In this document: positions 26,033-38,245 of the stretch, piece by piece
Layout: every line of letters begins with the position of its first letter
Position numbering within the stretch: position 1 is the stretch's first letter
Origin: Agaricus subrufescens
Lineage: Eukaryota; Basidiomycota; Agaricomycetes; Agaricales; Agaricaceae
Reading direction: 5' to 3'
Assembly (NCBI GenBank): GCA_029945375.1
Contig: CM057057.1
Location: 2,790,001-2,854,000, forward strand
Length of the DNA stretch: 64,000 bases
Made by a program: the position numbers and the translations under genes
Notes under the pieces: model-generated
Seen by the model: only the letters and a program-made list of their open reading frames with translations
What the model was told of the DNA's origin: nothing
Databases searched by the model: none

Positions 26033-29000
26033 ATGGAAGCGAGCCAAGGTATGGTGTACGTGCTCGGTGGCCACTTTTTCTTTGCTTAATATCTCTCGAG
26101 ACTACAATGCTACACAAGATGGTTACGAGTATGAGGACGCGAACTATGGTGTAGATGACGAAGATAGTTATGAGGAAATCACGCAGGAAGATTGTTGGAC
26201 CGTCATCTCTAGTTTTTTTGAGCAGAAGGGTCTCGTGCGCCAGCAGCTGGACTCGTTCGATGAATTTGTTCAAAATACTATGCAAGAGTTGGTGGATGAG
26301 AATTCAGACCTCATTCTCGACCAAGCTGATCAACATACTGGACACGAAACAGACATGACTCGCCGTTATGAGATCAAATTTGGCCAAATCTATCTCTCCC
26401 GACCCACTGTTACAGAGGCGGATGGCTCCGTCGTGCCCGTATTCCCTCAGGAGGCTCGTCTACGGAATCTTACTTATTCTGCGCCACTATACATTGAAAT
26501 GCGGAAACGTGTGCTAGTGGGACGCGAGGACCCCGACGCGCCAGGTGAAATTGCGTGGGAGGCAGAGAGGGAGGACCACCCTGACGATGCGACAAAGGTT
26601 TGGATTGGCAAGGTGAATGATACGTCGTTCATAAACTATGTATAAAACTCTAAAACTTTCTTTGTTAGGTGCCTATAATGCTTCGTTCAACTTTCTGTAT
26701 TCTCCGAGGTCTCCAAGATCAAGATCTATATGACCTGAATGAATGCCCTTATGATTCTGGAGGATATTTTATCATCAACGGTTCCGAGAAAGTCTTGATT
26801 GCGCAGGAGCGTATGGCGACGAATCATGTTTACGTTTTTGCCAAAGCCCAGCCCTCACCTATCAATTTCCTTGCTGAGATTCGGAGTGCTGTTGAGAAAG
26901 GAGGAAAGACCATCAGTCAATTTCAAGTTAAAATGTTCCACAGAAATCAAGAGCGTTCAGTAAGTTTTATTTTCTATTACTATACCACATTCGCTGACAG
27001 CATGCCTTAGTTGGGTAATGTCATGAAAGCAACCATACCTTATATCAAGGTCGACATTCCGATTTGGGTCGTTTTCCGTGGCCTTGGCGTCATTTCTGAC
27101 CGGGACATTCTTGAACATATCTGCTACGATATGCAGGATGCTCAGATGCTCGAAATGCTCAAACCCTGTATAGACGACGGTTTTGTCATCCAGGATAGAG
27201 AGGTCGCGCTTGATTTCATCGGTAACCGTGGTACAACGACTGGATTATCCCGTGAGCGCCGCATTCGTTATGCCCAAGAGATTCTACAGAAGGAAATGCT
27301 ACCGCATGTTTCTATGGCGGAAGGTTCTGAATCCAAAAAGGCTTACTTCTTTGGTTATATGATCCATCGACTGCTCCTTGCGGCATTGGAACGACGAGAG
27401 TTGGATGATCGTGATCATTTTGGTAAAAAGCGCCTCGACTTAGCTGGTCCACTCCTCGCCAATCTTTTCCGAATGCTCTTCCGGAAACTAACGAAGGATG
27501 TATATCGCTATCTTCAAAAGGTACCCCGTCTTTAGGGCGTTGTTCAATTAGTTGAACTGACTTGAGTTCTTCAGTGTGTCGAAACTCACAAAGAGTTCAA
27601 TCTTGCGCTTGCTGTGAAGCACCAGACTATCACCAATGGTTTAAAGTATTCATTGGCTACAGGAAATTGGGGAGACCAGAAGAAATCGATGTCTTCGAAG
27701 GCTGGTGTCTCTCAAGTTCTCAACCGTTACACATATGCGTCCACCCTCTCCCATTTACGGCGTTGTAATACTCCTCTCGGCAGAGAAGGAAAGATCGCCA
27801 AACCTCGTCAACTCCATAACACTCACTGGGGTATGGTGTGCCCCGCAGAGACACCAGAAGGTCAAGCTTGCGGTCTCGTGAAGAACCTTGCATTGATGTC
27901 ATGTATCTCTGTTGGTTCATACTCGGCTCCTGTCATTGAATTCTTGGAAGAGTGGGGTCTGGAATCCTTGGAAGAAAACGCACACTCAACCTCGCCATGT
28001 ACAAAGGTCTTTGTGAATGGTGTTTGGATGGGTGTTCATCGTGATCCCGCTAATCTGGTCAAGACCATCAAAAAACTCAGAAGAAAGGATGATATTAGTC
28101 CTGAAGTTTCAGTTGTGCGCGATATACGAGAAAAGGAGTTGCGAATCTATACGGATGCCGGTCGTGTTTGCAGACCACTATTCATTGTCGAAAATCAACA
28201 GTTGTTACTCGGAAAGAAGCACATTCGGTGGATAAATAGTGGTTCTGATGACGAAGGGAACGAATATAAGTGGGAGCAGCTGATTAAAGGTGGTGTCATT
28301 GAGTTATTGGATGCTGAAGAAGAAGAGACAGTCATGATTTCGATGACTCCGGAAGACTTGGAGAACTCTCGTCTGCAGGCTGCTGGTGTTGATCCCCACG
28401 CTAACGATGGTGATTTCGATCCCGCCGCGCGTCTTAAGGCTGGTACGCATGCCCATACCTGGACTCATTGTGAGATCCACCCAAGTATGATTCTTGGTAT
28501 CTGTGCCAGTATCATACCTTTCCCTGATCACAACCAAGTGAGTACTTGTTCATATCTCCACACTCTAATATACTCAATGGACGCTAGTCACCTCGTAATA
28601 CTTATCAATCCGCTATGGCCAAACAAGCCATGGGCATCTATCTTACCAACTTCTTAATCCGTATGGACACTATGGCCAATATTCTCTATTATCCCCAGAA
28701 GCCTCTCGCCACTACTCGCTCCATGGAATACTTGAAGTTCCGTGAGCTACCCGCGGGTCAAAATGCCATTGTCGCTATCTTATGCTACAGCGGATACAAC
28801 CAAGAAGATTCTGTCATCATGAATCAAAGCTCCATCGATCGTGGTCTCTTCCGTAGTATCTACTATAGGAGTTACATGGATTTGGAGAAGAAGAGTGGTA
28901 TTCAGCAGCTGGAGGAGTTTGAAAAACCTACACGTGATACTACGCTTCGTATGAAGCATGGCACTTACGACAAGCTAGAGGATGATGGTTTAATCGCCCC

Positions 29001-30135
29001 CGGGACGGGTGTTCGGGGTGAAGATATCATTATTGGCAAGACAGCACCAATTCCTCCGGACAGTGAAGAGCTTGGTCAACGTACGCGGACGCATACAAGG
29101 CGCGACGTTTCCACTCCTCTGAAGAGTACGGAAATTGGTATCGTTGATCAGGTCCTGATCACTACTAATTCCGAAGGGCAAAAATTCGTCAAAGTCCGTG
29201 TCAGAGCTACCCGTGTACCCCAGATCGGTGACAAGTTTGCATCTCGTCACGGTCAGAAAGGTACCGTTGGTATCACGTATCGTCAGGAGGACATGCCTTT
29301 CACTGCAGAAGGCATTGTACCTGATGTGATCATTAATCCCCATGCTATTCCTTCTCGTATGACTATTGGTCACTTGGTAGAATGTTTACTTTCCAAGGTG
29401 GCCACACTTATCGGTAATGAAGGAGACGCTACGCCGTTCACGGACCTAACTGTCGAGTCTGTCTCAACTTTCCTGCGACAAAAGGGCTACCAGTCTCGTG
29501 GTCTAGAAGTTATGTATCACGGTCACACTGGCCGTAAGCTACAAGCGCAGATATATCTTGGGCCCACGTACTATCAGCGTCTCAAGCACATGGTGGACGA
29601 CAAGATCCATTCTCGTGCTAGAGGTCCTGTACAGATCCTCACAAGGCAGCCCGTGGAAGGTCGTAGTCGTGACGGTGGTTTACGTTTTGGAGAGATGGAG
29701 CGTGATTGTATGATTTCGCATGGAATTGCTGGATTCTTAAAGGAGCGTCTGTTTGAAGCCAGTGACGCTTATCGTGTCCATGTCTGTGATATGTAAGTGC
29801 TTGTGCCTTGAAGTATAAAGTTAATCGCTGAAATGCGTTCTTAGCTGTGGGCTCACTGCCATTGCTAACCTCAAGAAGCAAACCTTTGAGGTTATTTCAT
29901 CTTTTCTTCCCTTCCCGTTACAAGTCCTGACATACTCTTTTTCAGTGTCGCTCCTGTAAAAATAAGACGGCTTGCTCACAGATATACATCCCTTACGCCG
30001 CAAAATTGCTCTTCCAGGTATGATTCGTCTTGTTATTCCGTTGTCTATGTCACTAAATTCGCTTTATAGGAGTTGCAGAGTATGAATATTGCTGCGCGTT
30101 TGTATACTGTATCTTCTGGCCGCATTCGTGATTGA
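26033..30135 (+). CDS. rpb2: RNA polymerase II second-largest subunit (Rpb2)
   Basis: Nine exons: 26033-26048, 26119-26612, 26669-26959, 27011-27520, 27575-28537, 28588-29792, 29845-29890, 29946-30017, 30070-30135; 1220 aa. The catalytic-core beta-like subunit of RNA polymerase II. Landmarks in order: [85 protein letters not shown], and the C-terminal zinc site CDICGLTA...FECRSC. The 16-nt first exon (MEASQ) joins [11 protein letters not shown]. The protein is complete and colinear with known Rpb2. Confidence 0.98.
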
Positions 30136-30278
30136 TTTTTTTTTAGCCACGTATGTATATATTAGACCAGATTTTAACTGTACTTATAATACACGCCGCT
30201 GCGAACATACAATGTGTGCAATCGCCAGATAGACTAATTGTTTAATTGACTCCGCATAAAGCAGTAAATAGTTTGAAG

Positions 30279-32620
30279 CTAATCATCTCGCCTGGCCATA
30301 AGACCTTCCCGCTCTCCAGAACGGTGTATGTTCTCTCCTGAAAGGCGTTCAGGACGGCGTTTCTTAGTAGGATCTTCATCTTCATCATCTTCATCCCCAA
30401 TCTCGAACACAACCTGGTCGTCTGGTACTGAAGGGATATGACCACTGCGAGTACCGACGAGTGTAGCGTCATCGTCGTCGTCATCCCTCAATCGTTGACG
30501 ACGGTGAAGAGCCTCGAGATCATAATCTTCAGCGTCGTTCTCATCTTGCGCAATTTCGTCAGACATAGCCAAACGCCTGTTATTTGTTGACGGGCGCCAG
30601 AGAAACGCGATTGCGGCAAAAGAGACAAGGTATAATAAGGCAAGCCAACCGTCAAGGAGCCACCATCGGACTTTCCATTGCTTGGCTTCAAAGTCTATGC
30701 AGGGTCATCAGGTTTCAGATTTTCAATGAGGGAAGATTTCGCTTACCTTCTGCCAACCGGCCAGAAAATGCAAAGGAGGAGACGACAAAAAAGGCAGTAA
30801 TAGTGCAGACAACGAACATAAGGATGTAATGTAGACGCTTGAACATCCCCAGTTTATAGCGTTGCTTTCGTTCACGGAGATAGGTAATAGTAGCTATGTC
30901 TGATCAGTCAATGTCTAGATGCGTAGGAAATCGGACGTACTATTTAAAGAATACATAATCCAAAGAAGGAACCCGCTCAAGGTGAAGGCCAGAGGAATGA
31001 TGAACAACAGGAGCACCAATGCGGACGTTGATTCGAGAGATAATTCCACGATGCCAACAGAATACAATACTGTGGAAATGTAAAAACATGACCAACGCTC
31101 ATAGAAATGATACTTACTGCCAAAAATGAAATGAGCACAAGCTAAAAGTTGACATCTGAGCATAGTTCTGCCCAGAGATTCTTTCACCACACTCAGACCC
31201 ATCGAAACGACGAGTAGCATAAAGAACGACATGGATGCTTTTCCGGCATCAAGAATGGAAACTATTAATCATGAGCCACAGTTCGTGGGTGGAAACAAGA
31301 GGTATGTAACTCACCAACAATGAGAAAGATCGTTGAAGCCGTACTCCTGCCATGGGCATTAAGGTAACGGTAGTAGGCTAGATACACAATAAGTGGTCGC
31401 AGAATGAATGAATGCCTTGTAAATACACACCCCAGTTGGCTACCATTTCGATTACGAGAAGACCAACCAGACCTGAAAGATAGTTCTGGACCAAGTCAGA
31501 ATTAGGCGAAACCGGTGAACTGAACCAGGCTTACTTGCAAAGGTAATAAATCTTGAGAATTTCTCCAGCACAACCAACCCCAAGCCAGACCAAAGGCAAG
31601 ATATATCACTGACATGACGAAATAAAACTTGACGAAGTTTGTACTCGCATCTTGGACCGTATGAGAATAGAAACACTTACGTTAACTTTGGGATAGTCTA
31701 TAGCTTCTAATTGACCATCAAACGTATTTTTGAACAACACAACACCATTGTAGCTAGGATGATATGGAACGTCCATGTCTGCACGGGGAGATTGAGAGCT
31801 GGTTGAGACGGGTATTATGGCTGGCATGGATACTTTAAGCTAGAAAGCGTGGCGAGAGCAATAAGGTACACACCAACGCAGTAATAACCTGTCCTTTGGA
31901 CAAGGTAGTGAATTGGCCCCTGATACTGAAAAATTCCACCTGGGCTAGGATTCGGATTCTCTCTGTTCACGAGCGCATCTCTCCGCCAATGTTCTTCGGT
32001 CTTTGGCATAGGCGAGCGTGTTTCGCGATTGAAAGACTCAAGGTCAACTTCCTTGGTAGTTAAAGTAGAAGATTCCGCTGTGTCTGACGACAAGAGAACG
32101 CGGGCAGACCAAAAGCTGGTCTCATTGATCGGCTTGTCTTGAGGAAGATCAAGGATGAAATGCCCAAGTTGTTCTCGCGCGCAATCACCTCGAGCGAGTG
32201 CATCAGAGGTGCAGACATAAGTTTTCTGTGACAACATGTTCAATAAATCATAATCAGAGGGGTATTAACTTACAGGTACGCGGGTATCGTCATCTTGGCC
32301 CGGGCCAGCTTTTCCTAGATATGGTGCGTCTGTCCACTCATAGATGACCATGGCAACTTGACCCTGCGACCCTTGACCAAATGTAACTGACAGTAGAGAA
32401 TGAGGTATATTACACAAAAAATGTGGCATATCGCGTACCATTGATATACGTATTGTGACCTGCCCACATGCCACTGCATGTTTGCCTGGAATAATCTAGT
32501 GAAGAAATGAGCCACGACGAAACGCCATGAAGAGATGATCAAACCTGAATCTGTGAAAGGGACTTGGAAAGCAATAGCACGAAGAATAAGGAAGGAAAGA
32601 ATAACCAGAGGAGAAAACAT
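30279..32620 (-). CDS. ptm1: PTM1-like GOST-family seven-helix membrane protein
   Basis: Twelve exons (complement): 32545-32620, 32439-32495, 32274-32386, 31874-32225, 31681-31832, 31535-31627, 31431-31485, 31315-31377, 31118-31261, 30941-31069, 30747-30893, 30279-30694; 598 aa. GOST proteins (Golgi-localised seven-TM; human GPR107/TMEM87) act in Golgi/endosome traffic. A signal peptide (MFSPLVILSFLILRAIAF) leads to a lumenal domain with CSGMWAGHNTYINVTFG and VAMVIYEW. The seven helices follow (for example LAFGLAWGWLCW, FFMLLVVSMGLSVVK, FFVVSSFAFSGR, RWWLLDGWLALLYLV). The cytosolic tail begins RRLAMSDEIAQD and is acidic. Exon 5 sits in a weakly conserved loop and is the least sure. Confidence 0.92.
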
Positions 32621-32741
32621 GGCCGCAGGCTGCGGGGGGACTGGGAGTAGGAGTAACGCTGTATGTTTGTTTGTGTTGAATCTGAAGGGTGCTGATCCTG
32701 GTCCCTCAGGACCAACTACGCACAGCATACGCAGCTCAACC
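32621..32741. promoter_or_regulatory. Short divergent promoter PTM1-like / SNX4
   Basis: 121 bp between divergent ATGs. A 16-base palindrome-like sequence ctgatcctggtccctcagga-type (about 32691-32710) is present. No TATA box was seen. Confidence 0.4.
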
Positions 32742-34551
32742 ATGCTCGGCGACGACGAGGACGTCTTCGACAGCGTCACCTGGGAGTCTCCCTCCGCACC
32801 AGTCTACAATGACCACGAGCCTGTCTCCGCGGGCCCAGGCTTCAAGCAGAGCACCGCTGACTCGGGCGATCCACACGAGCCAAAATGGGAGGGCTATTTA
32901 GTAACTTCCGTCAAGGATCCCGTCAAGGAATTACCTGAGACCAAGGATGCCTATGTTTCGTATCTCGTTTCAGCAAAGGTGGCTTACTCGTAACAAGCCT
33001 CTGAATTCGCGCTAATCGTCCAACAAGACTAACTTGCCCATATTCTCCACATCCAACCCATCTTCACGGCGAAGGTTCCAAGACTTTGTTTTCCTCCGTG
33101 ACAACCTTGTGCGAGATTTCCCTGCGTGTGTCATTCCGGCGCTTCCAGATAAACACAGGCTTGGTACGCTCCCTTGCTTCGAACATGACTGATGAGTTCA
33201 CGCCCTTCAGAGTACATCACTGGGGATCGCTTCAGCCCTGAATTTATGGAACGTCGAAGACTGGAGTATGTTACCTTCGGAATTTTAGACCAGATTAATT
33301 AATCTGTTTTCAAGCCTTCATCGATTTTTGGAAAGGATCTCCCGACATCCTACACTCCAACGTAGTACACTCCTACGGGCTTTCTTTGAATCGACTGAAT
33401 GGGTTGGTTACTTCATATATCAACACTTCTCATTCTGAACCTTGTGCAACAGCATGTTTATATGCATCAACATATCGCCCATCCTCCAGGGCCCGAACCC
33501 TCCCCAAGTCTCATTGACAACATTTCGGATACTCTACTTAATGCATTCGCCCGAGTCAAGAAGCCTGACGAACGGTTTTTGGACATGCGTGAAGGTGTCG
33601 ACAAATTCGAGGACGGCTTGAATCATACAGAACGGCTGTATACAAGAATCAGGAATAGAACAAGCGGTAAGTCTCACCCTATAGTCCCAACTCTTCACCT
33701 TCGGGGTCTGAGGCTAAATGAGATGGAAATCCTGAATCCGGCGAAGACCTCACTGCAGATTACCACGACTTGGCTGTCGCAGTTCAGGGTTTAGGATTCC
33801 TGGAATCAGGAATAACTGATCCTTTGAATCACTTTTCCAACACACTCCTCGAGTTCTCAGCACTTCTTCGGCACACGGTGTGTTACCCCTTGTTCAAGTC
33901 TCTCTCGCCGCTAAATGATTACCATAGACACACACGACAACGGACCCTCTACTCAATCATATACATTCACTACTCTCATACTCTCATGCCAATCGTGCTG
34001 TCCTGAAGCTGCGCGACCAGAAACAGCTAGACTTTGAGGACCTGTCAGAGTATTTATCCGGGGTAACCGCTGAACGTGACCGCCTCGCTGCAGTCATTAG
34101 CGGGCATGCAGGAAGCACTGGCCTGGGCATTGGTGCCTATATAAAGGACCGTGTGGACGCACTCCGTGGCACCGACGATGATAGAAGCCGGGTAGAAAAG
34201 ATGCGAAAACTGGATGCCAAAATCAAAGAGGTCAGTTTTCTCGACTACCCTCATGGATTTACTCATAATACAATTCCGCAATAGTTGCAAGATGCTGTTA
34301 CCACAGCCCATGAAACCTCTGATGCTTTCAGCGAAGAAACACTCAGAGAGCAGGTTATTTTCCAGCACGCCAAGGACGCGGAGATGAAAGACATGCTTGG
34401 AGATTTTGCCGAGGGTCAAATTGAGTTCTACAAAGCGGTGAGATCGATATTTTCATTCTTTCACACACAGAGATCTTATCGCTGTTATTAGGCAATGGAA
34501 GAGTGGGATCGTATTATTCCTGTAATACAACGGATTCGGGTGGACATATAA
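32742..34551 (+). CDS. snx4: Sorting nexin Snx4/Atg24 (PX-BAR)
   Basis: Nine exons: 32742-32978, 33028-33163, 33211-33265, 33315-33402, 33453-33666, 33723-33877, 33928-34230, 34285-34437, 34492-34551; 466 aa. Snx4 binds PI3P, retrieves SNAREs from endosomes and supports selective autophagy. The PX domain (about 50-180) shows RRRFQDFVFLRDNL, VIPALPDKHRL and the basic RRRLDLHRFLERISRHP. The BAR region follows with DGLNHTERLYTRI, YHDLAVAVQGLGFLE, LLRHTTHTTTDP and RAVLKLRDQKQLDFEDLSEY. The stop lies 75 bp from the convergent REV7 stop. Confidence 0.95.
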
Positions 34552-34625
34552 TTTATTATCATTCGCTTGTACATTAGCTTCCTGGTCTTAATGATGAGTT
34601 TTATCAAGAAAGCAAGCGGTGCCGT

Positions 34626-35501
34626 CTAAGGAGCCAACAAATCTTTCATTCGTTGCAATTTCTCCCCAGATTCCTGAACTGCGACAGACAGCTAGTAAAA
34701 AGTCAATCGCATGTACACTCCAACTGCACTGGTGCATACATTGATTATTCCTGTATTGACAGCCCGCAACATATGCATTTCCGCATCATCAGAGGTGCCA
34801 GATGTTGTGTTTTGCGGTTCTGCTGGGACCCATGGGATTGGTTCCTGTACACGCATGAATTAACGGATTAGCTGTTACAGCGATAGCATACCTTATTTGG
34901 AGAGGCTGTGGGTACAGCTTCATCTCTCAATTCGATAATAACAGAGAATGTTATGTTATCTGTAAAACTCATTGTGAGATACCCTTTCAATAAGACTCCA
35001 TAAAACGTATACCCCCAAGTTCCATTTGACCGAGGACTGATTCTATCATGTTGATTTTGATGAGGAATGAACGAAAGTATTGTACAAGGTTGGCAGGCGT
35101 CATCGCGTTGTCGATGCTGGTACATATAAAGTCAGAGGTAACGAACCCATCAAAGGGACTGGACGAACATTGCATCCTTGTCAAAAGGCTCGACCTGAAT
35201 CATATGGTCGATGGAGAAGATGAATCGTTCCAATGCCACTTGATTCTGATCACGGATAGCGACAATGACCTTTTCTACTTTGCCCTAAAATGTAAATTTG
35301 TCTACCTATGAAATTAATGACATACTGGGGGACTCACTAATTCCATTTCATCGCGAACAGCTTTGACCGCGCCAGAGATGTACTCATTTAACGCAGGATG
35401 ACGAGATTGATACACTGGTGTCTCGTATTTCTTCCGCCGGACAAAAACATCAGCGGGATAGACTTGTCGAACGAAGAGAATCGTATGGATGGCCACTTCG
35501 A
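34626..35501 (-). CDS. rev7: REV7 (MAD2L2) HORMA-domain subunit of DNA polymerase zeta, 5' end unresolved
   Basis: Exons (complement) 35338-35501, 35169-35284, 35013-35116, 34892-34959, 34740-34844, 34626-34691; 207 aa resolved. REV7 is the HORMA adaptor for Rev3/Rev1 in translesion synthesis. Motifs: EVAIHTILFVRQVYPADVF, YQSRHPALNEYISGAV, ERFIFSID, FRSFLIKINMIESVLG, NITFSVIIELRD, and the seat-belt end PWVPAEPQ...LRAVNTGIINL. The first resolved exon starts in mid-frame after an acceptor at 35502; only about 10-15 residues should be missing. A likely upstream exon ends with a GTTCGA donor near 35552 (51-nt intron with a CTAATTC branch), but its ATG could not be fixed. Confidence 0.88.
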
Positions 35502-35843
35502 CTGTGCACCGTATGCGTGAATTAGACTAGATTCGCTGGCACACTCGAACGGTGGAACAAACTGAATTCTGCGATGCCCCTAACGGTCTCTTATTCGTTC
35601 CATTAGTCTCAACATTCATTGACAACTTGTATGATCTACCGTTGAAAGTAAGTGACCTGTTTTCGGTCATAGCATCTCAGATGTGCAGATGTGGGAGTGG
35701 TATCGTGTGGCTGTGCTGCCATATGACCAGGCCCATGACGGATCGTGCAACCAACTTTCTGTTTATCTCAAGTATCTCCGAGAGCACATGTGAACATGTC
35801 ATGGTCCCTTGACGTACCTCACCGGCCTCATCTTTTGTCCGCC
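35502..35843. promoter_or_regulatory. Interval holding the REV7 5' end and the hydrolase promoter
   Basis: 342 bp between the resolved REV7 part and the hydrolase ATG. It should contain the missing first REV7 exon (minus strand, about 35550-35690) and two divergent promoters. Open frames on the plus strand here are not convincing. Confidence 0.4.
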
Positions 35844-37958
35844 ATGGACCTGAAACCTGCAATGTGGCGAGCGCCAGTCCAACGAGCAGCACACCTCATC
35901 ACACGGAAAACCAGTTTCGTGATTATCACATTGGCTGCGCTCTGGGTTCTTGGCTTGCAGATATACGACGCTGAACTGTTTCTCTCTTTGTCTACTCAGT
36001 CTTCTCATGCCCATTCTACGAACATCGGATGTACCTTTCCTCTCCCCATTCACCTACTAAAAGAACAACCTCTATGCCCAACCGAGGGTCCTCTAAGAAA
36101 GAGTTCCAAGAAACTTGATGCTTACCTTTCGAAGCGAGTGTCAAGTTCTGATATCGATAGTTTATCTATTGCTGTCGTCACACCTCATGGAACGATATTT
36201 GAAGGTGGTTATGGTGTCCTCAAGGCCAATGAAACCGTCTCAGAGAAGCCCGTATCGAGGGATTCAATTTATCGGATCGCGAGCATCACAAAAATGTTCA
36301 CGGTTCTAGAAACTTTGATTTTACGAGAAAAGGGTGCCCTAAATCTGTGAGCGTTGCTGGTTTTCTCTTAACTTGAAAGATTTGTATCCTGACAGCGGTT
36401 TGAGTGATGATCCAGTAGAGATGTTCTTACCAGAACTGAAATATCCCGATTATGGATGGTCTGACTACCTTAATGGTGGAAGCAACAACTCTTCGAGCGC
36501 AAGGCCTCGTATTACTTTGAGACAACTTGCAAGTCATATGTCTGGTAAGTATGAATGTTCTAACTACATACGTCAGTCATGCTTACATTCTACAGGAATA
36601 GGACGGGACTATCCTCCTCTTGACATCGGAGAATGGCCTCAAGTATTAACCCTCAAACATATGCAAGATAAGAAAGACATGCCACTCCCAGACATAGGTC
36701 GTCACAATTTCGCCGAAATGGTCAAATCTATAAACACATACCCACTCGTAAATTTACCATACGACTACCCTATCTATTCAAACACTGGCATGGACCTACT
36801 TGGCCTTTCAAATATCGCCGCAAACAAACGTCATGCTGGATCCAGTTTCAAAAAGGAACCCCAAACTCATGAAGATTTAATTAAGCGTGATATCTTTGAT
36901 CCTCTCGGTCTTAATGCCAGTTTCTATCGGGTGCCGTATGGGACTCCCTTGGTTGATGATTTGGCTATTCCAAATGAAGATCATGAATGGGCTGTTAGTG
37001 TCTCAATCCCGTCTTTCTTTTTCTGAAGACTCTGGCTGAGTAAATGCAATTAGGATATGGCCTTCAATGACGCGGGCGCACCTGCAGGTGGTCAATATAG
37101 CTCTCTTGCCGACCTTGAAACAATCATGCAATCATTCCTCGATCCCGTTACAAATAACGCAGTCGTATCAGAACATGTCGTCAGAGAATGGTTACATCCT
37201 CTCTTCGCCTGGAAGAATGGTTTCCAAGAAGTCGGTGCACCTTGGGAAATTATGACTATCGAGAACAACGTGCGATTATATATGAAAGGTTCATCCCTCA
37301 CTCACCCATTTCAAATGATCAAAATCTCTTATTCATTGATTTTTAGGAGGAAACTTGCCTGGTTATCGTTCTGAATTTGCTTTGGTACCAGAATACCAGT
37401 ACGGTATCATCGTGCTTGTCACAGGGTCATATCAAAATACAGCAGCAATCGTGCGAGAAGCTGCATCATTATTTCAACCGGCCATCCGCACTTTACTCGA
37501 AAAACGGGCGAACAGTGCTTATGCCGGTCGCTGGGCCGACTCCTCTACATCAACAGACCCAGAGGAAGCCACTACCGCTCAAGTCAAGTTGATCAAGGGA
37601 GCATTATATCTTACAGAACTTATCGTTCGCGGACAGGATGTCCTAGCAATCATGGCTGAATCCGATTTCGCCCCACATAAACCGTCTCCGGTGGCTCTGT
37701 GGAACACCGGAAGACCAAACGAATTCAGGTACTGCTGTTCAAAAATCTCTCCACCTCTCCACCCTCTAATATTTCAAAATTGACAGACTGGCTTTTGGTA
37801 GAAAGTCTTCGAATAGTGATCCCAGTGCCGGATGCATGCCCTATTGGATCTCCATCGATAATGGGTTATTCAGCCGTGGTGCGCCTATTGATCTTGTTTA
37901 TTGGGAAGGAGACGAGCTCGTTTATCCATCCGGTGGCGTTCGATTGGCGCGTGTGTAA
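35844..37958 (+). CDS. Serine beta-lactamase-like (class C fold) hydrolase, membrane-anchored
   Basis: Exons 35844-36346, 36396-36544, 36596-36993, 37054-37288, 37347-37728, 37787-37958; 612 aa. An N-terminal membrane anchor (FVIITLAALWVLGLQIYDAE, about residues 30-50) leads to a beta-lactamase/transpeptidase-like fold. The SxxK motif is YRIASITKMF, with Ser as nucleophile and Lys as base. The YxN motif is YSNTGMDLLG. Other family marks are TLRQLASHMSG, GQYSSLADLE and LPGYRSEFALVPEYQYGIIV. In fungi this family includes esterases and peptidases; antibiotic resistance should not be assumed. An alternative in-frame ATG lies at 35796. Confidence 0.9.
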
Positions 37959-38245
37959 TTAATCACTGTAATACGTGAATGGACAATGGATAGTCTACTT
38001 TTGAGGACCAGTTGTTTATTGATTATGGCAGCTACTATTGATACTTTGTAGGAGGTACGTCTTCGTACAAGGCGGAGTGGTGTCTATGATAAAAATACAT
38101 GCATCTACGGTAAAAAAGTGACAATAAATGCCCAATGATTCCTGACAAGGGGGATTAGGATGGCACTTAAAATAGCGTTATCTAGAATGTGCAAAGAGAC
38201 TCTTATATGCTTATATGTTCGGACAAATCCTGGATTTAATATCGA